Positions 23,458-35,800 of a stretch of DNA of 64,000 nt are shown in pieces. Source of the stretch: Gaetbulibacter sp. S0825 (lineage in GTDB: Bacteria; Bacteroidota; Bacteroidia; Flavobacteriales; Flavobacteriaceae); the NCBI RefSeq assembly GCF_011777505.1, contig NZ_JAATJT010000002.1, forward strand, positions 708,504 through 772,503, read 5' to 3'. The notes beneath the pieces were generated by a model. It was given only the letters and a program-made list of their open reading frames with translations, was not told the origin of the DNA and ran no database searches. Position 1 is the first letter of the stretch, and the number at the start of each line of letters is the position of its first letter. A program made the position numbers and the translations under genes.

Positions 23458-26205
23458 TTGGCAATTCAAAAACCGAGCCATACTTTTACAAAAATACATC
23501 TAAAAGCGTTGCAAACAAACATCTTTCAAATACTTTTTGCCTTAAGTTTTACAGTGTTTATAAACACTTTTAGCTACGCTCAAGATATTCCACCAAAAAA
23601 GGAAAAAATTAAACCTACGATAGCAAGAGATACCATTCCTGTAAAAGTTGATAGTTTAAGGGCTAAAAATATTGATTCAAATATTATTGTTAACGATACA
23701 ATTAAACTAGACAGTATCCCTAATAAACCTAAACTCTTAAAAGATATTGTAAAATATAGTGCTTCTGGTTATACATCTATTACAAGAAAAGACCAAAAAA
23801 TCACCTTATATGATAATGCCAAAATCAATTATGAGGATATGGAAATTACCGCAGGAATCATTGTAATTGATTATGAAAAGAATGAAGTCTATGCAGGCAG
23901 GTTAAAAGACTCACTAGGTAATTATACGCAAGAACCTATTTTTAAGCAAGGTAACGATGTAGTGGAACCAGATTCAATTCGTTTTAATTTCGACACTCAA
24001 AAAGCCTTAATATTTAATTCCAGAACTGAACAAAGTGGCGGCATTATTATCGCTGAAACCACAAAAAAGGAAAATGATTCGGTTTATTTTATTGACCGTG
24101 GAAAATTTACAACCTCTAAAAATCTTGAAAACCCTGAGTATTATTTCTTAATGCGTAAAGCTAAAATAGTTCCTGGTAAAAAAGTGGTTACTGGTTTAAC
24201 CAATATGTTTATTGCAGATGTACCCACACCAATTGGTTTGCCTTTCGCCTATTTTCCATTAACTCAAAAACGCACCTCTGGTGTTATTTTTCCGTCATTT
24301 GGAGAGCAAAATAGTCGTGGGTATTTTGTACAAAACGGTGGTTATTATTTTGCGGTAAGCGATTATTTTGATTTAGCTTTGTTAGGTGATTATTACACCA
24401 ATGGTAGTTATGGTATGCGCGTAGAAAGCAACTATGCTGTACGTTATAAATTTAGAGGTAACTTAAGTTTTAGGTACGAAAATCTTATTAGTAGCGAACG
24501 TGGTTTTCCAGACTATTCCAAAAGCTCAATTTATAATTTGCGCTGGTCGCATAGTCAAGACGGAAAGGCAAACCCAAATTCGCGTTTTTCGGCATCTGTT
24601 AACCTTGGTAGTAGCCGTTATTATCAACAATCCATAAATCAACTAAACGCATCCAATTACTTAAATAATACGTTGAGTTCATCTATTTCGTATTCCAAAA
24701 CATTTCAAGGTGAGCCGCAGGTAAATGTAAGCCTTACTGCAAATCATTCGCAAAACACCAATACCCAAACCATTAACATGACGCTTCCAACATTTCAAGG
24801 AAGTGTAGGTCGTGTATTCCCTTTTGCTCCAAAAATTGGTGCAAAAAAAGGAATGATTCAAAATATAAACTTGCAATACAATGCTAGGGCCGAAAATAGA
24901 ATTCAAACAACAGATTCCCTATTCTTTAAAAAGGAAATGTTTGAAGATGCCAAAGTAGGTATGCAACATAGCATTCCGTTAAGTACTAATTTTAAAGTAT
25001 TAAACTATTTAAGTTTAAGTGCTGGGGTAAATTTTCAAGAAACCTGGACACTTAATACTATTGAAAAATCATTCAACCAAGCAACACAAGAAACTATAAT
25101 AACTAAAAAAAATGGGTTTGATTCTTTTAGAACATACAATTTTAGTGCAAGCTTAGGAACAACCCTTTATGGTATGTTCGAGTTTGGAGAAGACAAAAAA
25201 ATTCAAGCAATTAGGCACGTTATGAGACCTTCGATTAGCTATAATATTTCGCCAGCTTTTGACCAGTATTATGATACGTATGAAGTTATTAGTGCTGATG
25301 AATTAACAATAGAAGATGTTCAATATACACGTTTTGAGCAATCTATTTTCGGTAGCCCAACAAATAGTTATTCCAGTGCTATTGGTATTTCTGTTAGTAA
25401 TAATTTTGAAGCCAAAGTAAGAGATAGAGACAGTACCGTTGTTGAGCCAAGAAAAATTACACTTATTAATAACTTAAACTTTTCTACAGCGTATAATTTG
25501 GCTGGTGATTCATTAAACTGGAGTCCTGTTAGGGTTAATGGTGGCTTCAAATTGCTAAAAGACATGACTGTGAATTTTGGTGCTACTTTAGACCCATATG
25601 CCTTAGACAGTAACAATAATAAAATTGACAAGTTTAATATCGATAATGGAGGGAGCTTATTTAGGCTAACTAGTGCCAATTTAACTACAGGTTATTCATT
25701 TTCTAGCAGCGATAATTCTAAAAAAGACAATACCAACAATAGAGCGCAGCAAGAATCGTTGCGAAGTGGTGGTCGTGATGATGATTTATTTGGAAAACCT
25801 CAAGATTTTGCCGATAAATCATTTAATGATAATGAAGATGATAGCGAGGAAACTAGCGAACTTTATAAGTATAAAATTCCATGGAATTTAAGAATAGCCT
25901 ATGCTGTAAACTATAGTAATACTAGGAGGCAAAACGAAATCTCGTCACACTCGTTAATGTTTTCAGGAGATGTAAATATTTCGCCTCGTTGGAAACTTGG
26001 TGCATCTTCTGGTTACGATTTAAAAAATAAAGGCATTACCTATACACAGTTACGTTTTGAACGTGATTTAGAAAGCTGGAGAATGAATTTTTCTTGGATA
26101 CCATTTAGTGCCAATAAGCAGTGGAATTTCTTTATAGGTATTAAATCTAGTATTTTACAAGATATTAAATACGAGAAGCGAAGACAACGTGATAGAGACC
26201 TTTAA
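23458..26205 (+). CDS. lptD: LPS-assembly outer-membrane protein LptD
   Basis: 915 residues. The signal-peptide-like N-terminus ends near FSYAQ-DI. A periplasmic OstA/LptA-like beta-jellyroll follows (about 100-220, ITLYDNAKINYEDMEITAGI), then the long C-terminal barrel domain (LPTPIGLPFAYFP-type entry, many aromatic strands, a repetitive acidic linker near 770-800). With LptE it places LPS in the outer leaflet. The start used is a TTG: there is no in-frame ATG upstream or in the first 100 codons, and the N-terminus fits flavobacterial homologues. The sequence around the TTG also reads TACATTTG, a -7-like string, so the start deserves a check. Divergent from the amidase. Confidence 0.92.
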   Translation: MAIQKPSHTFTKIHLKALQTNIFQILFALSFTVFINTFSYAQDIPPKKEKIKPTIARDTIPVKVDSLRAKNIDSNIIVNDTIKLDSIPNKPKLLKDIVKYSASGYTSITRKDQKITLYDNAKINYEDMEITAGIIVIDYEKNEVYAGRLKDSLGNYTQEPIFKQGNDVVEPDSIRFNFDTQKALIFNSRTEQSGGIIIAETTKKENDSVYFIDRGKFTTSKNLENPEYYFLMRKAKIVPGKKVVTGLTNMFIADVPTPIGLPFAYFPLTQKRTSGVIFPSFGEQNSRGYFVQNGGYYFAVSDYFDLALLGDYYTNGSYGMRVESNYAVRYKFRGNLSFRYENLISSERGFPDYSKSSIYNLRWSHSQDGKANPNSRFSASVNLGSSRYYQQSINQLNASNYLNNTLSSSISYSKTFQGEPQVNVSLTANHSQNTNTQTINMTLPTFQGSVGRVFPFAPKIGAKKGMIQNINLQYNARAENRIQTTDSLFFKKEMFEDAKVGMQHSIPLSTNFKVLNYLSLSAGVNFQETWTLNTIEKSFNQATQETIITKKNGFDSFRTYNFSASLGTTLYGMFEFGEDKKIQAIRHVMRPSISYNISPAFDQYYDTYEVISADELTIEDVQYTRFEQSIFGSPTNSYSSAIGISVSNNFEAKVRDRDSTVVEPRKITLINNLNFSTAYNLAGDSLNWSPVRVNGGFKLLKDMTVNFGATLDPYALDSNNNKIDKFNIDNGGSLFRLTSANLTTGYSFSSSDNSKKDNTNNRAQQESLRSGGRDDDLFGKPQDFADKSFNDNEDDSEETSELYKYKIPWNLRIAYAVNYSNTRRQNEISSHSLMFSGDVNISPRWKLGASSGYDLKNKGITYTQLRFERDLESWRMNFSWIPFSANKQWNFFIGIKSSILQDIKYEKRRQRDRDL

Positions 26206-26220
26206 TCAATTGGTAGTGCT

Positions 26221-26245
26221 CAGTCCACAGTCGCAGTTTACAGTC
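26221..26245. repeat. Short CAGTC-type direct repeat between lptD and ridA
   Basis: CAGTC occurs at 26221, 26228 and 26241, with CAGTT at 26234, in a 25-nt stretch. Similar CAGTC-rich intergenic runs are seen in other flavobacteria, from memory. Not coding; function unknown. Confidence 0.5.
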
Positions 26246-26271
26246 TAATGAATAATAAAATAACTTTTTAA

Positions 26272-26652
26272 ATGAAAACAATAATTACAACTACCAAAGC
26301 CCCAGCACCAATAGGCCCTTATAATCAAGCTGTTTTAAGTGGGAATACACTTTACACATCGGGACAAATAGCATTTAACCCAGAAACAAATGAATTGGTT
26401 TTAGATAACATTACTGATGAAACTAAGCAAGTCATGGAAAATATGAAAGAAGTATTGGCTGCTGCTGGAATGACATTTGAAAACGTTGTAAAAACTTCTA
26501 TTTTTATTAGCGATATGAACGATTTTGGAGCAATAAATACTGTGTATGGTTCTTATTTTGATGAAGCAACTGCTCCTGCTCGTGAAACTGTGCAAGTTGC
26601 TTGTTTGCCAAAAAATGTGAATGTGGAGATTAGTATGATTGCTATAAAATAG
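26272..26652 (+). CDS. ridA: RidA-family 2-iminobutanoate/2-iminopropanoate deaminase
   Basis: 126 residues, the normal RidA length. The conserved APIGPYNQAV, YTSGQIA, FENVVKTSIFISDM and the active-site Arg in PARETVQVACLP are all present. It hydrolyses reactive imines/enamines released by PLP enzymes. It follows lptD by 66 nt and converges on the methyltransferase gene. Confidence 0.95.
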   Translation: MKTIITTTKAPAPIGPYNQAVLSGNTLYTSGQIAFNPETNELVLDNITDETKQVMENMKEVLAAAGMTFENVVKTSIFISDMNDFGAINTVYGSYFDEATAPARETVQVACLPKNVNVEISMIAIK

Positions 26653-26659
26653 ACTGTTT

Positions 26660-27484
26660 TCAATATTTATATGTTCCGCTTTGGAGAACTAGTTTTTCTT
26701 CTTTTAAATGATTCATTAAATTAACTAGTTTTTGCTTCGTAGTTTCTCCCATTAGGACATTTAGTCCCATTTTTGGTGGACCAACCTCTTTAAGTTTAGC
26801 TACTAGAGTTTCAAAAAAATCAACACCTTTTTTTGTTTGGTTTTCTGTTTGAACTTTTGAAAAACCGAGATTGCTCAATATTTGATTCTTATTCTCTAAA
26901 CTGAATAAAAAACTTTGACTTGAGTTACTGGCCCAAGGCATTGGGTAAGTTACTTCAATATCTCCTTTTTTAAAAATGTCATAATAAAGTAAATGTCCAT
27001 TCTTTTTTAAGACTCTCTTAATTTCAGAATAAAATTTATTTTTATCAGGAATATTCATTTGTACATGCTGTGTCCAAACAACATCAAATGTGTTATCTTC
27101 AAAAGGAAGATTTACCGCATCTCCTTTTATAAAACTTGTCTTGTCATCTAACTTTACAAGTTTTGATAGTTTTGTTGCTGTTCTAATATATTCATTGCTT
27201 AAATCAATCCCAGTACTTATACAATCGTATTCATCAGCTAGCATTCTACATGGACCACCAAGACCACATCCAACATCTAAAACGTGTAGTCCTTTCATAT
27301 TTATTGAGCTAGCTAATTCCTTAGAAACAATTGCTCCTCTAACATGAAACTCATCCACATCAGATATATGAACTCTTTGTACTTTATCTAAATCTACACC
27401 TTGTTCTTCTAATCGACCAATAATATCTTCAAAAAGATCTTCTTTAAGATAATGGTTTTCTATAGCTTTATTTAAATTTTCCAT
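26660..27484 (-). CDS. Class I SAM-dependent methyltransferase
   Basis: 274 residues. The SAM motif I is LHVLDVGCGLGGPCRMLAD, followed by the acidic motif II GIDLSNEYIRTA, GDAVNLPFEDNTFDVVWTQH and the post-motif LKKNGHLLYYDIF. The best resemblance is to glycine/sarcosine- and sterol-type small-molecule methyltransferases. The substrate cannot be assigned. Convergent with ridA (8 nt between stops) and 27 nt downstream of the M28 peptidase. Confidence 0.88.
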   Translation of the reverse strand: MENLNKAIENHYLKEDLFEDIIGRLEEQGVDLDKVQRVHISDVDEFHVRGAIVSKELASSINMKGLHVLDVGCGLGGPCRMLADEYDCISTGIDLSNEYIRTATKLSKLVKLDDKTSFIKGDAVNLPFEDNTFDVVWTQHVQMNIPDKNKFYSEIKRVLKKNGHLLYYDIFKKGDIEVTYPMPWASNSSQSFLFSLENKNQILSNLGFSKVQTENQTKKGVDFFETLVAKLKEVGPPKMGLNVLMGETTKQKLVNLMNHLKEEKLVLQSGTYKY

Positions 27485-27511
27485 TTATAATATTCGGATG
27501 AGATATTTTTT

Positions 27512-29632
27512 TTAACCTTGCTTATTAAGAAATAAAGCTCCAGAATCTACATTAGCATCGAGCAATTTCACCACAGCATCTAAAGTTACAGTGCCATAAT
27601 ACCAAGTGCCTGCTGCTAATGACTCTGCTAATACTGCCTTGTAAATTTCGTAATAGCTACGTTTACCATCTACAAAATTAAACACTTCCATTCGCATAGT
27701 CGAGTGAATTTGCACACCAGCAACACCACCTCTGCGCTTTCCAAAGTACTCATCCAGTATAGGATTATTTTTTGGGATTTTTTTTGTAGCAGCTTGTTCT
27801 TGTGCAGTCAGAACTATTTTTGGAGTTTTTGCATTATGTGTGTTACTAAACACATTAGACGCTTCAGCCAACATACTTTTCTTTTTAATTTGAAGCTGCT
27901 TAGAAACCGTATTTATTTTACTCATGATAACTGCATCTGTTCCAAGTAAACGTGTAATAGATTTTAGAGCTCCTTCTTCTCTAATAATCCCTTGTTCAAT
28001 AATAATATTAGCATTTTTCCATCCAAAATTTGTATCACTTTGCGATTGAATTTGGTGGAATGCAGTTTCTAAATCATTAGCTAATCGCTTAGTGCCTTGA
28101 GCATACGTTTCTGAAAGTAGTAATGGCAATTCTTCACTTTCAGACTTTCCTAAATAATAAGCCATGGATGCAATAATAAAAGCATTACGTTGTAATTGCG
28201 TAGCATCAATTTGCCATAAATCGTCATCTGATGAATGGATGTAATAATCATCCCAATTAATTAATCCAACGGCTGGAACACCAATAGCGCCTTCAACAAA
28301 ATTCAAGTTATCTGACGCATTAAAAAATGGCACGAAACGAGCACCAAAACCTTCTTTAGTGCCTCTAGTAGCATAAATTGGTCGTGAGTGTGGACGAGGC
28401 AAACCTCCCATTCTACCTGCTGTTATAAAAGGATTATTAGTTTCTATAACAAACTGCCCAACGCTTTCAAATATAGCGTCAACATAACTTGTTATAGAAT
28501 GTGGCGAATAAATAAGGTGTTGTGTACGACTTCCAATAGATTGCTTTGCACCAACCATATCTTGATGTAAATTGGCTAGCATTTTTGCTGGCTCCTTTGG
28601 GTAATCTCTAAAGTATCTATACTCTGAATAAATTTCATCGGTCCACCAAAAACGAATATCACGTAAAGGACGTTCTATTTTGCCTTCTTCAATTAGTTTA
28701 TTAAGTGTTCTAGCAATTTCTAATAAATTACCGCAGCCACTACCGTCATCATTTGCAGAGCCTTGCTCTTCTTGCAAATGTGCAGTAATCATAATTTGCT
28801 GATCATGATATTTAGAACCTCTAATCCAACCTTCTACAAAACCTGTTCTACCAGGAGCTTCACCAATTTCGGTATCAACTTTTGCTTTCAATACAACTTT
28901 TCCTCCCATGGTTTTTTTACCAGTCGCAAACACATCTTGTATTGCATTTGTTTGCAACATCTTTTTTAACTGCTCTCCTTTTCTAGGCGATAAATTAAAT
29001 GCAAATGTACCATGCTTTCCCTCTGGAACATTCATTGATATTCTAGTCCAAGCCAATTGATCAGGGAAATCCATTTGATTTTTATTCTCAGAAGATGTGT
29101 AACATACCACACCTACGGCACCTTTTGCATATACAGCATTAGTTACTGCTGCACCAGGCGAACCATTTACTAATACAATTTTACCCGAGACATCTAAACT
29201 CTCTAAATCAGCTTTACTACCAGATCCTGCCCAAACTAATTCGGCAGTAACATCTGCATCATGACTGCCATCGGATAGCATTAGCGCATGGTCGCCAATA
29301 TCGGCGAGCTTAATTTCAACAGGTTCGGTTATCCAAAGTTCTGCAGACTTAGCTGTATAATTTGGACCACCTAGTGGTTGTTCAATAAATTTCACATCTT
29401 CTAATCCAGCTTTTTTGGCTTCTTCAACAACATAATCGGCAGCTTTAAAATAACCTTCCATTCCAGAATTACGATGCCACTGCGTTAAAACGCGAATGTG
29501 CTCAAAAGACCTGTCTCCAGACAATTCATTGATTAACATCCTTATTTCTGCATCATTTAAAAATGGAGTTTCTTGAGCAAACGTTGGGATAATAAAAAGG
29601 GACAGCAAAATGGATTGAACAATTTTTCTCAT
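27512..29632 (-). CDS. Secreted M28-family metallopeptidase with PA domain
   Basis: 706 residues. A signal peptide ends near TFA-QE. The N-terminal part carries a PA insert (GKIVLVNGSPGAAVTNAVYA). The M28 catalytic core follows, with ITAHLQEEQGSANDDGSGCG (zinc His and bridging Asp), WWTDEIYSEYRYF (catalytic/zinc Glu region) and YYIHSSDDDLWQID (last zinc His). A C-terminal helical part (about 560-706) is characteristic of these large flavobacterial members. It is predicted to be an exported aminopeptidase or carboxypeptidase. Monocistronic or co-transcribed with the methyltransferase 27 nt downstream. Confidence 0.92.
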   Translation of the reverse strand: MRKIVQSILLSLFIIPTFAQETPFLNDAEIRMLINELSGDRSFEHIRVLTQWHRNSGMEGYFKAADYVVEEAKKAGLEDVKFIEQPLGGPNYTAKSAELWITEPVEIKLADIGDHALMLSDGSHDADVTAELVWAGSGSKADLESLDVSGKIVLVNGSPGAAVTNAVYAKGAVGVVCYTSSENKNQMDFPDQLAWTRISMNVPEGKHGTFAFNLSPRKGEQLKKMLQTNAIQDVFATGKKTMGGKVVLKAKVDTEIGEAPGRTGFVEGWIRGSKYHDQQIMITAHLQEEQGSANDDGSGCGNLLEIARTLNKLIEEGKIERPLRDIRFWWTDEIYSEYRYFRDYPKEPAKMLANLHQDMVGAKQSIGSRTQHLIYSPHSITSYVDAIFESVGQFVIETNNPFITAGRMGGLPRPHSRPIYATRGTKEGFGARFVPFFNASDNLNFVEGAIGVPAVGLINWDDYYIHSSDDDLWQIDATQLQRNAFIIASMAYYLGKSESEELPLLLSETYAQGTKRLANDLETAFHQIQSQSDTNFGWKNANIIIEQGIIREEGALKSITRLLGTDAVIMSKINTVSKQLQIKKKSMLAEASNVFSNTHNAKTPKIVLTAQEQAATKKIPKNNPILDEYFGKRRGGVAGVQIHSTMRMEVFNFVDGKRSYYEIYKAVLAESLAAGTWYYGTVTLDAVVKLLDANVDSGALFLNKQG

Positions 29633-29697
29633 AATATTGAAGTACTAGAATTTTAAAATTGGTTGATTGTAAATGCAATAACACATGCAATGCACTA

Positions 29698-29729
29698 CAA
29701 GGTATTTTATTTTGTATAAACAGTCAAAA
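29698..29729 (-). promoter_or_regulatory. Candidate promoter of the M28 peptidase gene
   Basis: Minus strand: TTTTG (29725-29729), 20-nt spacer, TACCTTG (29698-29704), one mismatch to TAnnTTTG. It lies 65 nt before the peptidase ATG. By eye only. Confidence 0.35.
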
Positions 29730-29778
29730 GTTGTTAATAACTAATAACAAGGAAAGATTATAGTAGTCTCTATTAAAA

Positions 29779-30645
29779 CTATTTAGATAATTGTTTACTA
29801 TGGTAATTTACCAAACCTTCAATTGGGCGGCGTTCAAAATTACCAACAGTAAAGTCTAATTCTTTAGCAACTTCTTTTATTTCATCTTGTGAAAAGAAGG
29901 CAATAGAACCAGCGAAATGCACAGGAACTGCTTGCAACACATCTTTGTATTGCATTATCATATTTTTTGCAAAAAGACGAATACCCACTTTTATAACATT
30001 TACAATATACTCTGAGTCCTTATTAAGGAACATAAATTCCGCAAAAGATGCCAAATAGGCATTAGGATTTGGTTGCTTATAAAGGTTGTATTTTATGAAA
30101 TCAGAATCCATATTATATTTTTCGGCAAGTGACACTTTTAAATGCTGTGGCATATGGTTAAAATAATAATCTCTAATAAGCTGTTTTCCAAAATAATTAC
30201 CAGAGGCATCATCCATTACAGAATAACCAAGTGATTTTACTCTCTGTTCTACACTTGTTCCGTTAAAATAACTACAATTAGAACCTGTACCCAAAATACA
30301 AACAACTGCTGGTTACAAATCAACCCCAACGGTTGAGTAAATAGCAGCATAGGTGTCTTCTCTTACTTCAGCTATTGCATTTGGAAAAAACTCTTGAAGT
30401 ACATCCTTTAGTAATTGCCTTGGCTTTTCAGTACCACAGCCTGCACCATAGAAAAAGATATGTGTAACATCGTTTTTTACTTGGTCCAAAGTTTCGTTTT
30501 TCTTTATGGTCTTATAGAGTTTTTTACTACTTAAAATTGCAGGATTCATCCCTTTAGTACGCTGCTTTTCCAGCAATTGATTCCCTTGATTGTCTATTGC
30601 TAACCAATCACATTTTGTAGAACCACTATCAACTATAAAAATCAT
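29779..30645 (-). pseudogene. BadF/BadG-type N-acetylglucosamine kinase-like gene, interrupted by an in-frame stop
   Basis: The 5' part encodes MIFIVDSGSTKCDWLAIDNQ, the phosphate-1 loop of the BadF/BcrA ATPase and GlcNAc-kinase family, up to EDTYAAIYSTVGVDL. The next codon is TAA (30313-30315). The same frame then continues, PAVVCILGTGSNCSYFNG, including the GTGSN phosphate-2 loop, and goes on undamaged to VNYHSKQLSK. Codon 111 of 289 is the only fault, so no frameshift is involved; CAA, AAA or GAA changed by one base would give it. The upstream gap terminator ends beside the first ATG at 30645, which supports that start. The two halves are otherwise intact, so it is either a recent inactivation or a sequencing error. 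Confidence 0.85.
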
Positions 30646-30665
30646 ATAAAAACTATTAAGACATA

Positions 30666-30704
30666 AAAAAACTGCCAATCAAAGATAATGATTAGCAGTT
30701 TATA
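30666..30704 (-). terminator. Rho-independent terminator of gap
   Basis: Minus strand: AAACTGCTAATCA pairs with TGATTGGCAGTTT (one G-T pair), and a T-run follows. It lies directly after the gap stop and ends about 20 nt before the kinase ATG. Confidence 0.85.
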
Positions 30705-30717
30705 TTTATTACTGATT

Positions 30718-32723
<2,006 letters not shown>

Positions 32724-32845
32724 TTTTAAACCTTAGAACAGGTAAATCTAATAAACTTAAACAAGAAAAAAGCTAAGTTTCATCATATTTTAACTAAAAT
32801 TGAAACTCAAACGTTTTCGCTGTAAAATGATAAAGAAATGATTAT

Positions 32846-35800
32846 TTAATTATTGGATTGACGTGTGCTTAAAGAGTCTTTTCTCTTGATATTAATATAT
32901 GAAGTTGAGTTGTTTTCGGTGGTTATTTCTTCTTTCTTTTTTTCTTTGTTTTTCTTACTATATATTTTCTGCAACAATTCTTTTAAGTTATCAAACTCAA
33001 CATTATAAGAAAGCCCAATTCCTTGTGTATAACCAATATTCTCCCCAAAATATCTGATACTGTTTTCACGATTAAAGAATTTTAGTGACAATGTTCTATC
33101 TTCATTTATTAACATTTCTACTTCAAAATCTCCAGCAATAACGGTTTCGCTTACGCCACCAATTGGTACACCAACTTTACCATTAATAAGAATATTATCG
33201 CTTAATTTGGTAGACAATGTGACACCTACACGACTACTAGTTTCAAAATCTGGTGTGTTTTGACCAATTTGAAAATCTACACCTAAATTAAGTTTACCAT
33301 CCTCAGAAGACAGGATTTCATTAAGCATTGATTGCACCCTATCGGAAACCAATCCAAAAGCATCCTGTGAACCAAAATTTAATTCACTTCTAAAACCGCC
33401 TGTTAACAATAAAGAAATTACCTGAAGTTCTTTACTATCTCTATCGTTTAAACGATACTGCAGCTCAGAATCTAAGGTAGAACTTACTGTTGGAAATGCT
33501 AAATCGTAGTCAATGTTTGGCTGTTCCAACTCCTCGGTTAAATGAATTTTGACCTCAACAGGAATACTTGTGTTAATTGGGTTTTCTAACAATACCGATG
33601 GATTTGCTTGAATTTTATCGTAAACTGCTTCAATATTTATTTGGGCTTTTAAAGGGTCTCCTTCCCAAACCAGAGTACCTCCATATAATACTCTAAATTC
33701 TTTTTCTATAATACCTTGATAATTGTAGTTATACGTACCTTCAGTAATGAAAAAATCACCATTCATTTCAAAAATACCATTAGTAGTAATTCGAGTTAAC
33801 AAAGTTCCAATACCTACTCCTTTGATGGAGCTCCCTGTACTTTTATCCATGATAATTTCAATCTCGGCATTATCAGTGATATCTAATACAAAGTTCATTT
33901 CCAAGCCTTTAATAACCTCAGCAACCACTTGCTCTTCACTTATTTGAGCTTCCTTTTCTTCTTTAGTTAAAAAATGTATATACGAACTCTCTCCAAAGGA
34001 ATCTGCATCATTCAATGGAATCTTAAAAACTGTTCCATCTTGAGATGATACATTAGCATTAATTACTAACTGATCCGTAGGGCCTACAATACCAATATCA
34101 CCATTTACAAAAGCTCTACCATAATATAATGCATCTTCTGTATCACTTGTGTTTAGCACTAATAATCTGTCTGAGTCTATATCTAAGTTTAACTGCCAGT
34201 TGGAAAAATTCACATGGTCAATATTGCCACTCAAAGTTGCTCTTGAGAAAAATTCAGAATCTGTTAACCTTGCATTATTAAATATAAAACTTTGTTCCTG
34301 CAGTGCGATTTTTGTTTCATCTCCAAAAGAATAATCAACATTTAGATGTGGAATTCTAAGTCCTCCACTATCCAAATTTAACTCGCCAGTTATTTGTGGC
34401 CTACTTAATAAACCAGAAACTCTAGCATTACCAGATACTTCTCCACGAATATTGGTAATAACCCCTTCTCCAAATGGATTTAGTGGGTTAAGAATAAACT
34501 CATTAAAAGCAACATTTAGATTTATGGTCGAATTACTGCCTGTAAAATCCAAAACTCCTCTTATAGCTAGCGACTCGGTATCGTCTTCTTTTAAACTAAC
34601 ATTAACTGAATAATTAGTTAATGAACGATTACCCTTTATATCTGCGTTAAATGAACCTAGGTTAAAATCGTTTACCTTAAAATTATCAATAGCAACATTT
34701 GATTCAGGAATATAAACACCTTGATTTTGTTTAATTTCTAGCCTACCATTTACATTCCCAGCTAATGCCAAACTATCAATTCTAGGAGTTATTTTAGCAA
34801 GTTCTACATCTTTAAAATCTAAGTTTATGTTTTTATTTGTTGCGCCTTTTATGATACCATAAAGATTGATAACTTCTTCTTCATGGCTCATTCGTAAGCT
34901 TCTGATATTAATATTTTTAAACTGCCTATCAAATTCTATTTTATTTTTATCGATGTTATCTTTGTCTTCATTTATAAACCAATCGTTATCCTTAAAAACA
35001 ATAGCAGATTTTCTAAAACCTAACACAGAGTTGTTTTCTTCGTTTATGGTATAGAAAAGATTCATATCAAAATCGTCGGTATTGCCTTTCCCTCCCTTGA
35101 ATTCTGTTTTAACAAACAAGGTGTCGTTTTTTGTAACATTAATTAAGCTAAATTTTGATACATCATAAAACTTTGATGTCATACTATCTATCTCAATAAA
35201 TGTATTGTAAAGTGGGTTTTTATTATCTAATTCCAAATGTATCTTATTGGCAAAATAATCACGGAATTTTATTTGCGGTGAGTTAAACTCCAATTTAAAT
35301 TTCTTAGCATCACTTTCTACCCTACCTTCAAAATAAGTATTGCTTCCTAGTTCCAAATCTGGATAAAACACTTCGGCTATTTTGTTATAGATATTAAATT
35401 TAAAGTTGATAAACTGGTTTGAAGCTATATCGTGTGGCTTGAAATTAGTATAAATATTACCAAGCGAATTCTCTAAAAGCTTGTATATATCCCTAAAGAC
35501 AAATTTACCACTAAGACTGCCCTTTACAATATCTGGGGAATTAACTTCTAAAAACCTTACGTCTTCTTCAAACCGTGAAGAAATGGCAAAATCTTTAAAA
35601 TAATATTCATCGTTTTGATTTTTATAGAGTGTATTTTCAAATCTTATGCTGCCATAAGCATCATCATAATTACTACCATTCATGTTCATGCTAACATCAC
35701 TCTTAAAAATTGAAATACTATCGTTTTCAATAAAATTTAGAGCTTTTAAATTGGCATGTTCTACATTGGCGTTAAAATCATATTTTTTTTCTTTTTCAGA

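Noticed and set aside
30645..30678. Upstream ATG extending the sugar kinase to MAVFLCLNSFY
   Set aside because: The extension runs into the gap terminator hairpin and lacks the family N-terminus; MIFIVDSGSTK at 30645 fits.
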